64,000 nt of DNA, from assembly GCA_903845195.1 (NCBI GenBank), contig CAIMWO010000019.1, forward strand, positions 1 through 64,000, written 5' to 3'. The stretch's first letter is position 1, and each line of letters starts with the position of its first letter. Both the position numbers and the translations under genes were made by a program. Source of the DNA: an uncultured Phycisphaerales bacterium. GTDB taxonomy: Bacteria; Planctomycetota; Phycisphaerae; WQYP01. This document shows, piece after piece, positions 24,804 through 33,437 of the stretch. The notes beneath the pieces are model-generated. The model ran no database searches. It was not told the origin of the DNA and saw nothing but the letters and a program-made list of their open reading frames with translations.

Positions 24804-26312
24804 TCAATGTGTCAGCGTATAGACGAGGACGTTGGTGCCGAGCTTGAGGGCGTCCTGGTCGGAGTAGGATTTGGCGTAGGGGTTGGGGAGTTGCTCCCAG
24901 CCGTTGGAGAGGCTGATGCGGCTGTAGATGACCATGGGGGTGCCGTCCTTGATGACGGCTTCGAGGGTGGGCTGCTTGAGTTCGGGGTGGTCGTTGGTGA
25001 CGGTGGGGGTATATTCGACTTCCCGGATTTTGAAGACGTTGGAGTAGATGGGGTGGTCGGATTTGAGCACTTCGAGGTCTTTGTTCAGAACCTGTTTGAT
25101 GAGGCGGCGGAATGAGCGGTCGAAGGAATCGGCGCCCATGGCGGATTCGGCGAAGAGGATGCCGCCGGCGTTGAGGTAATCGCCGAGGCGTTTGGATTCC
25201 TTGTCGCTGAGTTTGAAGTCGCGCAAGCCGGTCATGTAGAGGAGGGGGTGTTTGAGGACATCGACATCGTCGAGGGTGACGGTTTCGCGTTTGAACTGGA
25301 CGTTGAGGGTGGAGTGGGTGTCGATGAATTTGAGGAGGTTGGGCAGGCCGTGGGGCGTGGGATCCCAGTCGCCGTTGTGCTGGAGTTGGGCGACGACGAG
25401 CTGATCGCGGGTGGCCAGGTCGGACTGGTGATAGATCTTGGTGACTTCAAAGGCGCGGCCGTATTCGTAATTAGCCAGGACGTAGGTAAGCATGTTGGCG
25501 CCGAGTTTGAGGGCGTCGCCCTGGTCGAAGAGCGTGCCGCCGTCGATGGGATGGGCGTTGGCATCCCAGCCCCAGGAGACATCGACGGGGGAGAAGATGA
25601 CGGCGGTGCGGCAGCCGATGTTCATGCCCATGAGGGTGCGTTCAGCGGGGACTTCTTTCCAGGCGCCGGTGCCTTCGCGGAACTTCATGGTGTCGATCTT
25701 GTTGAGGCAGGAAAAGATGGGGTGATCTTGCGGGAGCCAGCCCATGGGGCGATCGGGAAAAAGTTCTTTCTGGAGTTTGAGGAAGCTTTCGTTGAATTCC
25801 ATGCGGCCGCAGTTGGCGTGGACGACGAGAGTGCCGCCGGCCATGAGGTATTCGCGGATCTTGTCTTTGGTTTTGTCACTGAAGGCGGGGAGCGGGGTCC
25901 AGCCGGTGATGTAGAGGACAGGCAGTTCGGTGGGCGAGAAGGAGAATTGGGTGAGGTCGGTTTCGACGAAGCGGTAGCGGAGCTTGAGCTGGGAGTTGGT
26001 CCAGCTCATGAGGTTTTCGATATCGAGGGTGACGGAGGGGTACTGGGTGACTTGTTTGCCGTCGACGATGTTGAGGTTGATTTTGCCGACGAGTGCGGGC
26101 GGTGCGGGCTCGCGCTTTCGTTCGGTGCGGCGCACGGGGGTGGCGGGGAGCGGGAGGGGCGGTAAGGATTCGCCGCCGGAGATGCGGTTCTGTTTGGCTT
26201 GCGGGGGGACGACGGCCTTGGGGTTCTTGAAGTCTTCGGCGCGGGCGGGCAGTGCGATGGCCAGGGAGAGTGCGGCTGCAAGTGCGGCGAAGAAAAAGCG
26301 CGAGGTTTTCAT
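24804..26312 (-). CDS. Exported protein with two DUF4159 domains
   Basis: A 502-residue secreted protein: signal peptide at 1-25 (MKTSRFFFAALAAALSLAIA ... ARA), then two copies of a DUF4159 domain. Each copy holds the same block order: L-Y-I/M-T-G, then a G-G-x-L/I-F-V/A segment, then an F-R-x-L-x stretch, then D-H-P-I-Y/F-S and a long tail ending Y-S-x-V-D/R-I-S-x-G-W plus D-A-L-K-L-G-x-N. Compare DHPIFSCLN with DHPIYSNVF, and DALKLGANMLTYVLAN with DALKLGTNVLVYTLTH. The domain has a glutamine-amidotransferase-like layout; its role is unknown. ATG 26312 opens the signal peptide; the frame extends to 26351. Confidence 0.82.
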   Translation of the reverse strand: MKTSRFFFAALAAALSLAIALPARAEDFKNPKAVVPPQAKQNRISGGESLPPLPLPATPVRRTERKREPAPPALVGKINLNIVDGKQVTQYPSVTLDIENLMSWTNSQLKLRYRFVETDLTQFSFSPTELPVLYITGWTPLPAFSDKTKDKIREYLMAGGTLVVHANCGRMEFNESFLKLQKELFPDRPMGWLPQDHPIFSCLNKIDTMKFREGTGAWKEVPAERTLMGMNIGCRTAVIFSPVDVSWGWDANAHPIDGGTLFDQGDALKLGANMLTYVLANYEYGRAFEVTKIYHQSDLATRDQLVVAQLQHNGDWDPTPHGLPNLLKFIDTHSTLNVQFKRETVTLDDVDVLKHPLLYMTGLRDFKLSDKESKRLGDYLNAGGILFAESAMGADSFDRSFRRLIKQVLNKDLEVLKSDHPIYSNVFKIREVEYTPTVTNDHPELKQPTLEAVIKDGTPMVIYSRISLSNGWEQLPNPYAKSYSDQDALKLGTNVLVYTLTH

Positions 26313-26384
26313 GGCGGCGGCTCCCAATAGGCGGAAAGGGGGTTTTCCCATGTTCCATCTTATCGACTAAACGCTTGAAAAGGG

Positions 26385-26540
26385 GGAGTGTTGCGGGGGG
26401 AGCGTTGGGGGTGGCGAAGTGTCGGGGTGAGGGGGTATGGGAGAAACGGGGGAAAGGGTGGTTTTGGGGGGGATTTTGCGGGTTTTGGGGAGGGGATGGG
26501 GGTGTGGCGAGTTATGGGTTATGGGCTATGGGGGGGGGCG
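26385..26540. other. G-run-rich intergenic tract
   Basis: Within about 150 bases the plus strand has more than ten runs of three to nine G, plus a short heptamer array (GTTATGG, GTTATGG, GCTATGG at 26511-26531). It forms most of the 294-base gap between the DUF4159 gene and the next gene and has G-quadruplex potential. No coding sequence is seen. Confidence 0.5.
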
Positions 26541-26606
26541 GGGTGGAGAGGACGATGGTAACAGTGGAGGGAGGGGTTTGTGTCAGTTGATTCGGTAACT
26601 CCTAGA

Positions 26607-27116
26607 TCAGCTTTTCTTGGGGCGGGCTTGTTCGAAGCGTTCATTGATAAAAGCCTGAAGGTCGGGCGAAGCGTTGTCGAGGGGAAACACAACTGAATGA
26701 CCGCCCTTTGTGAAGAATATCCAGACGTGGGGAAGGCGCACGATCTGCTGGACCAGCCGCCAATCGAGTTCCGTTGCGAAAAGATCAGTGTGATACCGGA
26801 GGCGTGTTTTTGTAAATCGCCATTGAACCGTCTCAGCGCGGGAAAAACGGCGAGATTGAGCGAAACCACGGGCGAATCGCGAATACTCGGAAAACGAGAC
26901 GAGTAAAAAACCTGCGGCGATGATCAGCAGGCCCCAACCAATATAGACGTGGAAGAAAAATGCAACGATTGCGAAGGCCATAGCGATTGTGCCAATCAGG
27001 GCGTCGCGACTTGAGTAATGTTTCCACAAATACCAGGTGAGGCGGCGGGAGTGTTCAATCGTATAGTGTGCGGTGCACTCAAACGCTTCCGAAGCTTCAC
27101 TACATGGGTCTTGCAT
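26607..27116 (-). CDS. YcxB-like membrane protein
   Basis: A 169-residue protein with two adjacent membrane helices (IGTIAMAFAIVAFFFHVYIG and WGLLIIAAGFLLVSF) and a C-terminal pleckstrin-like part: TVQWRFTKTRLRYHTDLFAT, then LDWRLVQQIVRLPHVWIFFT and the end DNASPDLQAFINERFEQARP. This order (short N-term, two helices, W-x-x-V/I-x-x-x-x-x-x-x-x-x-x-Y/F) is that of the YcxB family, whose function is unknown. Start ATG 27116. The gene is lower in GC than most neighbours. Confidence 0.7.
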   Translation of the reverse strand: MQDPCSEASEAFECTAHYTIEHSRRLTWYLWKHYSSRDALIGTIAMAFAIVAFFFHVYIGWGLLIIAAGFLLVSFSEYSRFARGFAQSRRFSRAETVQWRFTKTRLRYHTDLFATELDWRLVQQIVRLPHVWIFFTKGGHSVVFPLDNASPDLQAFINERFEQARPKKS

Positions 27117-27306
27117 GCGGGGTATTGTAGACCAGGCACGAAATTCGCGACAATCCGGCGGGAGTTCAGCAGTGAGCCATCTGGCCGATGCGGCCTGAAA
27201 CCAGTTGCCCCCTCTCGGTTCGGTGCTAACCTGCAGCGGGACGGAACCGCGTCGCGTTCCGTGCGTCAAATGCAGCGACAGCCGAAGTCATCATGAGGAG
27301 TACATC

Positions 27307-27936
27307 GTGAAGTCGATTGCCGCGACGTCTCTCCTGGCGTTTTGCATGGGTCTCATGGCATGCGCGGGATCGCCGACCGCCCCCGCCACCAGTTCCGCCG
27401 ACGTCACGCCTGGCGACGAAGCCGTCAACGGACTGAAGTTTTCAATCGCCGCCGAAAAAACCGCCCTCAAGCTGACCCCGATCGAACGGGACAAGTCGAC
27501 GCCCAATTCCCCGGAATATTCCCCCGAAATAACCAAGCTCACGCTGACCTTCACCAACATTTCCGACAAGCCGATCAAGCTCAACCTTTACGATTATGCA
27601 TGGAGTTCGCTGAATTTCGATTTGCGCTTCGACGGCCTGCCCGTTATGGTCGATGATCTCCGAGCGCTCGTCGATCGCGAGATGATGCCACCTGCCGAGA
27701 TGCATTACCCCACGATCGAACCCGGCAAGTCGCTGGCGCTGGAGGCGGCTTTTCCCGGCCGCATCGGCGGCAGGGCGCTCATGCTCGACAAGCCCGGCGA
27801 ATACCAACTGAAAGTGACCTACTCGCCCCACCAGATCGAAGTGGCTGGAAAGGGCCCAGAGTTCACACGTGGCGCCTGGTCCGGCGCTGTCACCAGTAAT
27901 GAAATCGTCTTCAAGTGCAGGGTGCAGGCCGAATAA
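27307..27936 (+). CDS. Putative lipoprotein
   Basis: A 209-residue protein with a lipoprotein signal: KSIAATSLLAFCMGLMACAG, with the lipobox L-M-A-C. The mature part reads as beta-sandwich: ITKLTLTFTNISDKPIKLNL, then EPGKSLALEAAFPGRIGG, then KPGEYQLKVTYSP, like chaperone-type or macroglobulin-like domains. No family recognised. I chose GTG 27307 for its GAGGAG site 6 bases upstream; the longer frame from 27205 would destroy the signal peptide. It stands between a convergent and a tandem gene with no clear operon. Confidence 0.72.
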   Translation: MKSIAATSLLAFCMGLMACAGSPTAPATSSADVTPGDEAVNGLKFSIAAEKTALKLTPIERDKSTPNSPEYSPEITKLTLTFTNISDKPIKLNLYDYAWSSLNFDLRFDGLPVMVDDLRALVDREMMPPAEMHYPTIEPGKSLALEAAFPGRIGGRALMLDKPGEYQLKVTYSPHQIEVAGKGPEFTRGAWSGAVTSNEIVFKCRVQAE

Positions 27937-28154
27937 GAGTGCGCGCGATGTGGCGGGTGGGGAACTTGGGGCAAGATGGGGTTTGATGCGGGGGCTTGTT
28001 TACGAAAGTCGGTCGGCCCACGCCAACGTAGTTGGCGGGCTTTGGAGGAGGCGCGGGGAGTGGGCGAGGAGAGGGCTGGAAGGGGCGGCATGAAAAATGG
28101 GGGGAGGGTCGATATACTGCTCTGGCGAAACGTGGCCTCAAGGAACGGATGGGC

Positions 28155-28613
28155 ATGGCGCAGGCAGATATCAGTGTGGTGACCGAGCAGCAGCTTCCGA
28201 TGATCGTGGAGCTGTACAACAATATTTTCCGTCCGCCGGAGGTGGAGGAGTATTTTCGCCGGCGTTTTCAGGGCCGGTACAACGTGCTGGTGATGATGGC
28301 GAGTCTGGATACGCGGCCGGTGGGGTTTACGATTGGTTTCGAATTGAAGCCGTTCGTGTTTTATAACTGGCTGACGGGGGTGGCGGGGGATTTTCGGCGC
28401 AAGGGGGTGGGGCAGCAGTTGATCGTCAGCCAGGCGGAGTGGGCCAAGAATCACGGGTACGAGTATCTGCGGCTGGAGGCGTTGAATCGGCACAAGCCGA
28501 TGTTGCATCTGGCGGTGTCGGCAGGTTTCGATGTGACGGGGACGCGGTGGGATTCCACGCGGAGCGATTTGTTGATTCAGTTTGAGAAGCCGCTGGTGGA
28601 TGAGTTGGCGTGA
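28155..28613 (+). CDS. GNAT-family N-acetyltransferase
   Basis: A 152-residue acetyltransferase. VGFTIGFELKPFVFYNWLTG forms the core strands, and GVAGDFRRKGVGQQLIVSQA carries the acetyl-CoA loop in the form R-R-K-G-V-G (usual Q/R-x-x-G-x-G/A). GYEYLRLEALNRHKPMLHLA and VSAGFDVTGTR end the fold in the usual way (aromatic, N/R, M-x-x-L-x-x-x-x-G-F). The substrate is unknown. The start may be ATG 28155 or the in-frame ATG 28149; AAGGA lies 4-10 bases upstream of both. Confidence 0.82.
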   Translation: MAQADISVVTEQQLPMIVELYNNIFRPPEVEEYFRRRFQGRYNVLVMMASLDTRPVGFTIGFELKPFVFYNWLTGVAGDFRRKGVGQQLIVSQAEWAKNHGYEYLRLEALNRHKPMLHLAVSAGFDVTGTRWDSTRSDLLIQFEKPLVDELA

Positions 28614-28659
28614 GCACGGGCTTGGGCCGCTAAGAGAAAATCTCAAACTCTCAAAACTG

Positions 28660-29922
28660 ATGGAACCGCCGATGAACGCCGATGAACGCCGATATTTGAG
28701 TTGGGGTTGGGTGGCGGCAGCGGCAGGGTTGGTGTTGGCGGGCGCGGTGTGGGGGCAGGCGACTGGGGCGGGGGGGGCGGGGGCGAAGAAGGATTTGGCG
28801 GAAGATTTGCAGGAGCAGTATCGAGCGGTGCTGGCGGTGATGAAGAAGCCGTCGACGACGGGGGTGCTGGTGACGGAGATTGGGCCGCAGTCAGGTGCGG
28901 GGCGGGCGGGTGTGCGGGGCGGGGACATCATCTTGAATTATGGCGGGCGCGAGACGCGGGATCTGGCAACGCTGCGGGGGCAGGTGGCCGAGGCGCTGGC
29001 GTCGCGGGAGACGACGGAGAATACGGGGAAGTTGCTGATGATGGTGCGGCGTGAGGGAGAAGAGAAGCCTTTGATTTTGCAGATGCCGCGGGAACCGCTG
29101 GGGATTCGGGCGATCGAGGTGGAGGCGGGGGTGGCGGCGGCGTTGAATCCGCCGGCGGGATTGCGGGGTTCGTTTGCGATGGAGTGGGAGAAGTTGCCGG
29201 CGGTGGAGGAGACGGACGATGCGGCGCTGGCGCGGGAGGTGACGTGGTATCGATTGTACGAAGGCGGGGAGTGGGCGGGGTATGTGAAGGCGGAGCGGCG
29301 GCTGCGGGGGACGGATATGTGCGAGCTGGACTTGGAGACAACGCATGTGGAGGTGGGCGATGGGGGGGGAGGGGCGCGAGTGGTGAGCACGACGCGGGAG
29401 ATGGCGAGTTTTCGGATGGGGGATCAGAAGGAATCGCCGGCGCTGACGCTGGAGGCGCTCGAATTTGCGGATAGCACGCGGGCGGTGGATTGGCATACGA
29501 GTGCCAAGCGTGTGGGCGCGAGGCTGCTGGGGTGGGTGCAGGAGGAGCGCGCGGGGCCGCAGATGCCGCGGGATGTGGGGATGGGATTGTCGGCGGTGAG
29601 CGGCGGAAGTGTGCGGGTGCTGGCGGCGGCGCTGCCGCGGGAGAAGGGCGTGGTGCTGGGGTGCAGCGTGGTGAGCGGATGGGATTTGCTGCCGCGGCCG
29701 GGGTATGTGCTGGTGGCGCGGGGGTACGAACCGAAGGATGACGGCGGCAACGGGTGGCGGGTGGATTTGATGCATTGCGGGGTGGTGGTGGAGAGTTACT
29801 GGTTCAGCGAACAGCGCAAGCTTTTGCGGATGGCGACGGCGATGGGGGTACAGCGGGAGTTGCTGAAGGTGGCGGGCGAGGGTGAGGCGAAGGCGAGCGT
29901 GACGACGCAGCCGGGGAAATGA
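28660..29922 (+). CDS. Membrane-anchored PDZ-domain protein
   Basis: A 420-residue protein with an N-terminal helix (WGWVAAAAGLVLAGAVWGQ, signal peptide or anchor) and a PDZ domain at about 58-145: GVLVTEIGPQSGAGRAGVRG then GDIILNYGGRETRDLATLRG, ending in R-R-E-G-E-E-K-P-L. There is no protease domain beside it. The C-terminal 270 residues (from LGIRAIEVEAG) match nothing I know. The start region is made of the 10-nt unit GCCGATGAAC, so the N-terminus is uncertain; ATG 28672 is an alternative. The TGA stop lies in an AATGACG array. Confidence 0.68.
   Translation: MEPPMNADERRYLSWGWVAAAAGLVLAGAVWGQATGAGGAGAKKDLAEDLQEQYRAVLAVMKKPSTTGVLVTEIGPQSGAGRAGVRGGDIILNYGGRETRDLATLRGQVAEALASRETTENTGKLLMMVRREGEEKPLILQMPREPLGIRAIEVEAGVAAALNPPAGLRGSFAMEWEKLPAVEETDDAALAREVTWYRLYEGGEWAGYVKAERRLRGTDMCELDLETTHVEVGDGGGGARVVSTTREMASFRMGDQKESPALTLEALEFADSTRAVDWHTSAKRVGARLLGWVQEERAGPQMPRDVGMGLSAVSGGSVRVLAAALPREKGVVLGCSVVSGWDLLPRPGYVLVARGYEPKDDGGNGWRVDLMHCGVVVESYWFSEQRKLLRMATAMGVQRELLKVAGEGEAKASVTTQPGK
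28668..28697. repeat. Decamer array, unit GCCGATGAAC
   Basis: Three 10-nt units span the start of the PDZ gene, supplying two of its possible ATG codons. The gene start may therefore have been created or moved by the array. Confidence 0.75.
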
Positions 29923-29990
29923 CGCAATGACGCAATGACCAATGACCAAGTTTCAAGGAGGATCAGAGTTACTTGAAACTTGCACCGTGA
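29918..29990. repeat. Heptamer/octamer array, unit AATGACC, with an inverted AAGTTTC pair
   Basis: Units AATGACGC (twice, 8 nt), AATGACC (twice, 7 nt), AAGTTTC and AAGGAGG follow one another, then ACTTGAAACTTG, the complement of CAAGTTTCAAG. The PDZ gene stop (29920-29922) is in the first unit. Confidence 0.78.
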
Positions 29991-30044
29991 ACCTCGACAC
30001 TGGCGGGCTTGGTTCTTCTTGTGATTTGGAAAGTTGTTTTACCC

Positions 30045-31103
30045 ATGGCTGTTTTTTCGCTGTTGAAAGATCCCGCCGACTACCGGCCGTGCAAGCATGA
30101 GATGGTGAGGGATGCGGAGTTTCGGACGCATTGGCTGGCGCATTTCGAGCATCATTTTGAGTTGGTGATGCACCTGGCGGTCGATACGTACGGGCCCCAG
30201 GCGCAGGGGCGGGCGGATGCGTGCAAGGCGGCATTCCTGGGGGATGTGCGGGCGTTTCGGGAAAAGCCGGACCGGTGCGGGGAGTTGACGCTGTTGTCGA
30301 TGGATCGGTTGCGGCAGGAGCGGTTGATCGAGCATGGGTTGCCGGATCCGTTTGAGAAGATGAAGCAGCGGGAGAACGAGGCGACGCTGCCGTTGTATCC
30401 GCAGGTGGTGGCGGAATTGGATAGCCACTCCTCCGAGGAAGAGGCGTTGCTGCTGGCGACGGAGGGGGTTTTTGCGGGGAATATTTTTGACTTGGGGGCG
30501 GGTGCGACGGCCAAGCGGTATGCGAATGAGTCGCCCGACTTTAATGCGGTGCGCGATGGATTGGGCGGGACGCGGCCGTGGCTGGTGGATCAGTACGATG
30601 CGCTGGCCAAGCGGTTGCTTACCGGAGTGAGGCCTCGGAAGGCGATGTTTTTCTGCGACAACGCGGGGTCGGATTGTCTGCTGGGGGTGATACCGTTTTG
30701 CCGTTTTCTGGCGAAGCGCGGGACGCAGGTAATGATCGCGGCCAACCGGTTGCCGGCGTTGAATGATGTGACGCATAGCGAGTTGGGGGCGCTGCTGGAG
30801 CGCTTGCGGAAGGTGGATGCGACGCTGGACGGGTTGATGCGGGCCGGGCGGCTGGGGGCGATCGATTCGGGGTGTGTGACGCCGCTGATCGATTTACGGG
30901 AAGTGTCGGAGGAAGTGCAGCGGCACGCGGCCGATACGGACCTGGTGATATTGGAAGGTATGGGGCGTGCGGTGGAGAGTAATTTTGAGGCGTTGTTTAC
31001 CGTCGATGCGTTGAAGCTGGCAATGATCAAGGATGAGATGGTGGCGCGGAAGCACGGGGGGAAGGTGTTTGATACGGTGTGCCGCTTCGATCCGGAGATG
31101 TGA
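30045..31103 (+). CDS. DUF89/ARMT1-type damage-control phosphatase
   Basis: A 352-residue cytoplasmic protein of the DUF89 family, metal-dependent phosphatases that destroy damaged or harmful phospho-metabolites. The core signature is FFCDNAGSDCLLGVIPFCRF (about 202-221), whose D-N pair binds metal, followed by MIAANRLPALNDVTHSELGA and DLVILEGMGRAVESN. These stretches resemble the C-terminal domain of PANK4 (a 4'-phosphopantetheine phosphatase) more than ARMT1 itself. No pantothenate kinase part is attached. ATG 30045 is preferred; 30009 is an in-frame alternative. A MITE-like repeat follows the stop. Confidence 0.83.
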   Translation: MAVFSLLKDPADYRPCKHEMVRDAEFRTHWLAHFEHHFELVMHLAVDTYGPQAQGRADACKAAFLGDVRAFREKPDRCGELTLLSMDRLRQERLIEHGLPDPFEKMKQRENEATLPLYPQVVAELDSHSSEEEALLLATEGVFAGNIFDLGAGATAKRYANESPDFNAVRDGLGGTRPWLVDQYDALAKRLLTGVRPRKAMFFCDNAGSDCLLGVIPFCRFLAKRGTQVMIAANRLPALNDVTHSELGALLERLRKVDATLDGLMRAGRLGAIDSGCVTPLIDLREVSEEVQRHAADTDLVILEGMGRAVESNFEALFTVDALKLAMIKDEMVARKHGGKVFDTVCRFDPEM

Positions 31104-31126
31104 GAACTGGTACCGCGGCGATGGAC

Positions 31127-31262
31127 GACGAGAATAAATTACCCACCAATAAACTCGAATGAACACAAATGTGTGAGAAGAAAAGAGGTGTCTGCAGTTA
31201 TCTTCAGCCCTTTTCTGGTTCTGTATTTGTGTTTATTGGTGTTTATTTGTGGCTAATTTACG
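31127..31262. repeat. MITE-like hairpin element, copy 3
   Basis: A 130-base unit nearly the same as 15364-15496 through its centre and right arm (CTTCAGCCCTTTTCTGGTTC, then TGTGTTTATTGGTG and GTGGCTAATTTA). The left arm is more decayed (TTACCCACCAATAAACTCG). It sits between convergent genes. Confidence 0.85.
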
Positions 31263-31280
31263 GCCGTTAACGCTGAAGGA

Positions 31281-32213
31281 TTAGCGTGAGCTGACTTTGC
31301 CGTAGGTGGCTTTGGCGACGGCGGTGGCGGTGCTGCGGAGGGTGCTGACGCGGGTGTTGTCGGCGTTGAAATCGGCATTGAGGGCGTCGGCGAGGTCTTT
31401 CATCAGTTTGAGCAGGTTATTGCAGTTGGTAACGATGCCGTTGAGTCGGGCGGTATCTTCGCCGCTGAGGCCGCGCTTGTAGACCGTGCGGTGCGGGCGG
31501 TGGAAGGTGTCCCAGGTGTCGACGTTGTAAGTTTCGTTCGCGTGGGCTTTGATTCTTTCGACATCGGCAGGGTCTTCGGCCTGGGACTTGGCGATGACGT
31601 CTTTGGCGTGCGCGGCCAGGGCGGCTTTGAGGGCCTGGGACTTGGCATCGGCGCCGGTGGCGGCGGTTTCGAGAATGCTCAGTTCGGACAGCGTCTGGGC
31701 GAAGGGGAGGATGGCGGGCAGGCCGGTGGACTTGAGGATTTGTTCCTGGCGGCGTTCGGCGTCGCCGCAGGCGTCGGCGAAGATGGCTTTGTAGGCGTCG
31801 ATGCGTTTGGCGCGGTCGACGATGTCGATGGCGTCTTTGACGTCGCCGCCGCGGGGTTTGTACTTGAGGTTTTCGGATTTCTTGATGAGCAGTTCGAGGG
31901 TGGTGGCGGCGAGGATCTTGGGTTTGTCGGTGGTGGCTTTCTAGGCCATGGCGAAGGCGTCTGAGGCGCCGCCGCCCTGGCGGGTTTGCAGCAGGGCCTC
32001 GCCCTTGAGCATGAGGAGGACGTAGCGGTCGTAATCTTTGGCAAGAGACGGCGGGAGGTTGATAACCTTGGCGATCTTGAGGATGCATTCCGGAAATTTG
32101 CCGGCATCGAAATCGGCCTGGATATCCGCCTGCGTGGGCCGGGTTTCGGCGGCGAGAAGGGGAGTGCCTAGAAGAAACAGCGTGAGGAGGAGCACCGGGA
32201 TGATCGAACGCAT
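31281..32213 (-). pseudogene. Secreted hypothetical protein interrupted by an amber codon
   Basis: Starting at ATG 32213, a signal peptide (IIPVLLLTLFLLGTPLLAAE) leads into a helical repeat-like protein. Codon 91 is TAG (31941-31943). Reading straight through, the same frame stays open to TAA at 31281-31283, 310 codons in all, and continues in good family style (KATTDKPKILAATTLELLIK). Against the paralogue at 32339-33322, the amber aligns with an Arg between SDAFAMA and KATTDKP (paralogue SLALV-R-KESQEADK). A single C-to-T change from CAG, or A-to-T from AAG, would create it. It is a recent nonsense mutation, a sequence error, or read through; no frameshift is needed. Confidence 0.8.
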
Positions 32214-32233
32214 GGGGCCTCCGTTGGGGGAAC

Positions 32234-32327
32234 GGTTCGTGGTCCGTGATCCTTGGTTCGTGGGCTGACGCCTTGTCGAATATCCCGTTCATGGTCGGGC
32301 CACGGACCACGAACCACGGACCACGAA
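32234..32327. repeat. Inverted pair of heptamer arrays, unit GGTTCGT / CCACGAA
   Basis: The left array (32234-32268) has GGTTCGT, GGTCCGT, GATCCTT, GGTTCGT. The right array (32300-32327) has CCACGGA, CCACGAA, CCACGGA, CCACGAA. The two are complementary with about 30 bases between, as at 13747-13826. It separates the two paralogous genes. Confidence 0.88.
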
Positions 32328-32338
32328 AATCGAGCCAC

Positions 32339-33322
32339 TCACTTCACCGGAATAGTGTAATCCGTGTTGAGGACGATGGTGGCTTTGGCCGAAGTGTCAT
32401 CAGCTTTTTTGACGGCGGGTTGAAACAGTTTCGGTTCAGCACCGAGGGCGACGCCGAGTTCTTTGGCGGCCTGGGCGTATTTGTTGCACGTATCGATGAT
32501 GCCCTTGAGGACCGAGGCGTCATCGTTGATGAGGCCGCGCTGGCGGAGGCGGTGCTGGGTGACGGGTTTCTTGGTGACGGGATCCATGACGGAGTAATCC
32601 TCGTTGACGAGCTGCTTGGCATGAGACTCGATGCCGCCGACCTGGGCAGCCATGGTGTCGGCCTCGGCAGACATGAGGTCGGCGGCATGGGTGGAAAGCT
32701 CGCCGAACATTTCTTTCGTGTCGTCATTGTTGCCGTTGACGGCGAATTCGAGGGAGCGGATGCCCGCGACGGTCTTGGCGAATTCGACGATGGGGGGAAG
32801 GGACTTGGCGGCTTTGGCAGCCTTGAACTTGGGCTGCATGATCACCATTTCATCGTTGTAAAGCGAAAGCATGGCGCGGGGCCGTTTGATGCGATCGAGG
32901 ATGCTGATGGGTTCGCGGCTTTCGCCGGTCTTGGGCGTGTAGGTGAATGCCGGCGCGTGGGAGATGAGCGTTTCGAGGGCGACGGCCTTGGCGAAGAGCG
33001 GGCGTTTGTCGGCCTCCTGCGATTCCTTGCGGACGAGGGCGAGGGAATCGAGTGCACCGGAGCGGTCTTTGTTCTGCAACTGGCATTCGGCGCGAAGCAG
33101 AAGAATTTCGGTGCGGTCGTAGGGGGCGGCGGCATCGCCTTTGAGTTCCAGGACGCGGAAGATAGCGCGGAGGGCCTCCTTGTATTTGCCGGCGTCGACC
33201 ATCTCCTGCAGCTGCTGGGTGGTGGGAAGCGTATCAGAAGTGATGCGCTGCGGGACATCGGCGATGGCATGCGCGGCGGCCAGAAGAATGCAGGCGGCGA
33301 AGACGGCGAGTGATTTGGTCAT
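32339..33322 (-). CDS. Exported hypothetical protein, paralogue of the interrupted gene downstream
   Basis: A 327-residue protein with a signal peptide (SLAVFAACILLAAAHAIA) and a helix-rich mature part. Residues 25-100 are TPR-like (LQEMVDAGKYKEALRAIFRV, then TEILLLRAECQLQNKDRSGA). The rest (KRPRAMLSLYNDEMVIMQPK and on) has no family I know. It is followed by a similar gene carrying an amber codon (31281-32213); both share the signal peptide, the TPR-like start and the A-x-x-L-E-x-L-I stretch, so they are an ancient tandem duplication. Its role is unknown; both may be cell-envelope proteins. Confidence 0.75.
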   Translation of the reverse strand: MTKSLAVFAACILLAAAHAIADVPQRITSDTLPTTQQLQEMVDAGKYKEALRAIFRVLELKGDAAAPYDRTEILLLRAECQLQNKDRSGALDSLALVRKESQEADKRPLFAKAVALETLISHAPAFTYTPKTGESREPISILDRIKRPRAMLSLYNDEMVIMQPKFKAAKAAKSLPPIVEFAKTVAGIRSLEFAVNGNNDDTKEMFGELSTHAADLMSAEADTMAAQVGGIESHAKQLVNEDYSVMDPVTKKPVTQHRLRQRGLINDDASVLKGIIDTCNKYAQAAKELGVALGAEPKLFQPAVKKADDTSAKATIVLNTDYTIPVK

Positions 33323-33396
33323 AAGGCCCTCGGGGATATGAGCGAGAGATATGATAGCAAGAAGTGGCGGGGTGGGGGGAGTGGAGGGGGTCGGGC

Positions 33397-33431
33397 GTTA
33401 ATTATCAATTATCAATTTTCAAACTTCAATT
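33397..33431. repeat. Heptamer tandem array, unit TCAATTA
   Basis: Five 7-nt units (TTAATTA, TCAATTA, TCAATTT, TCAAACT, TCAATTG) end seven bases from the stop codon of the last gene of the secretion operon. Confidence 0.82.
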
Positions 33432-33437
33432 GGTTGA

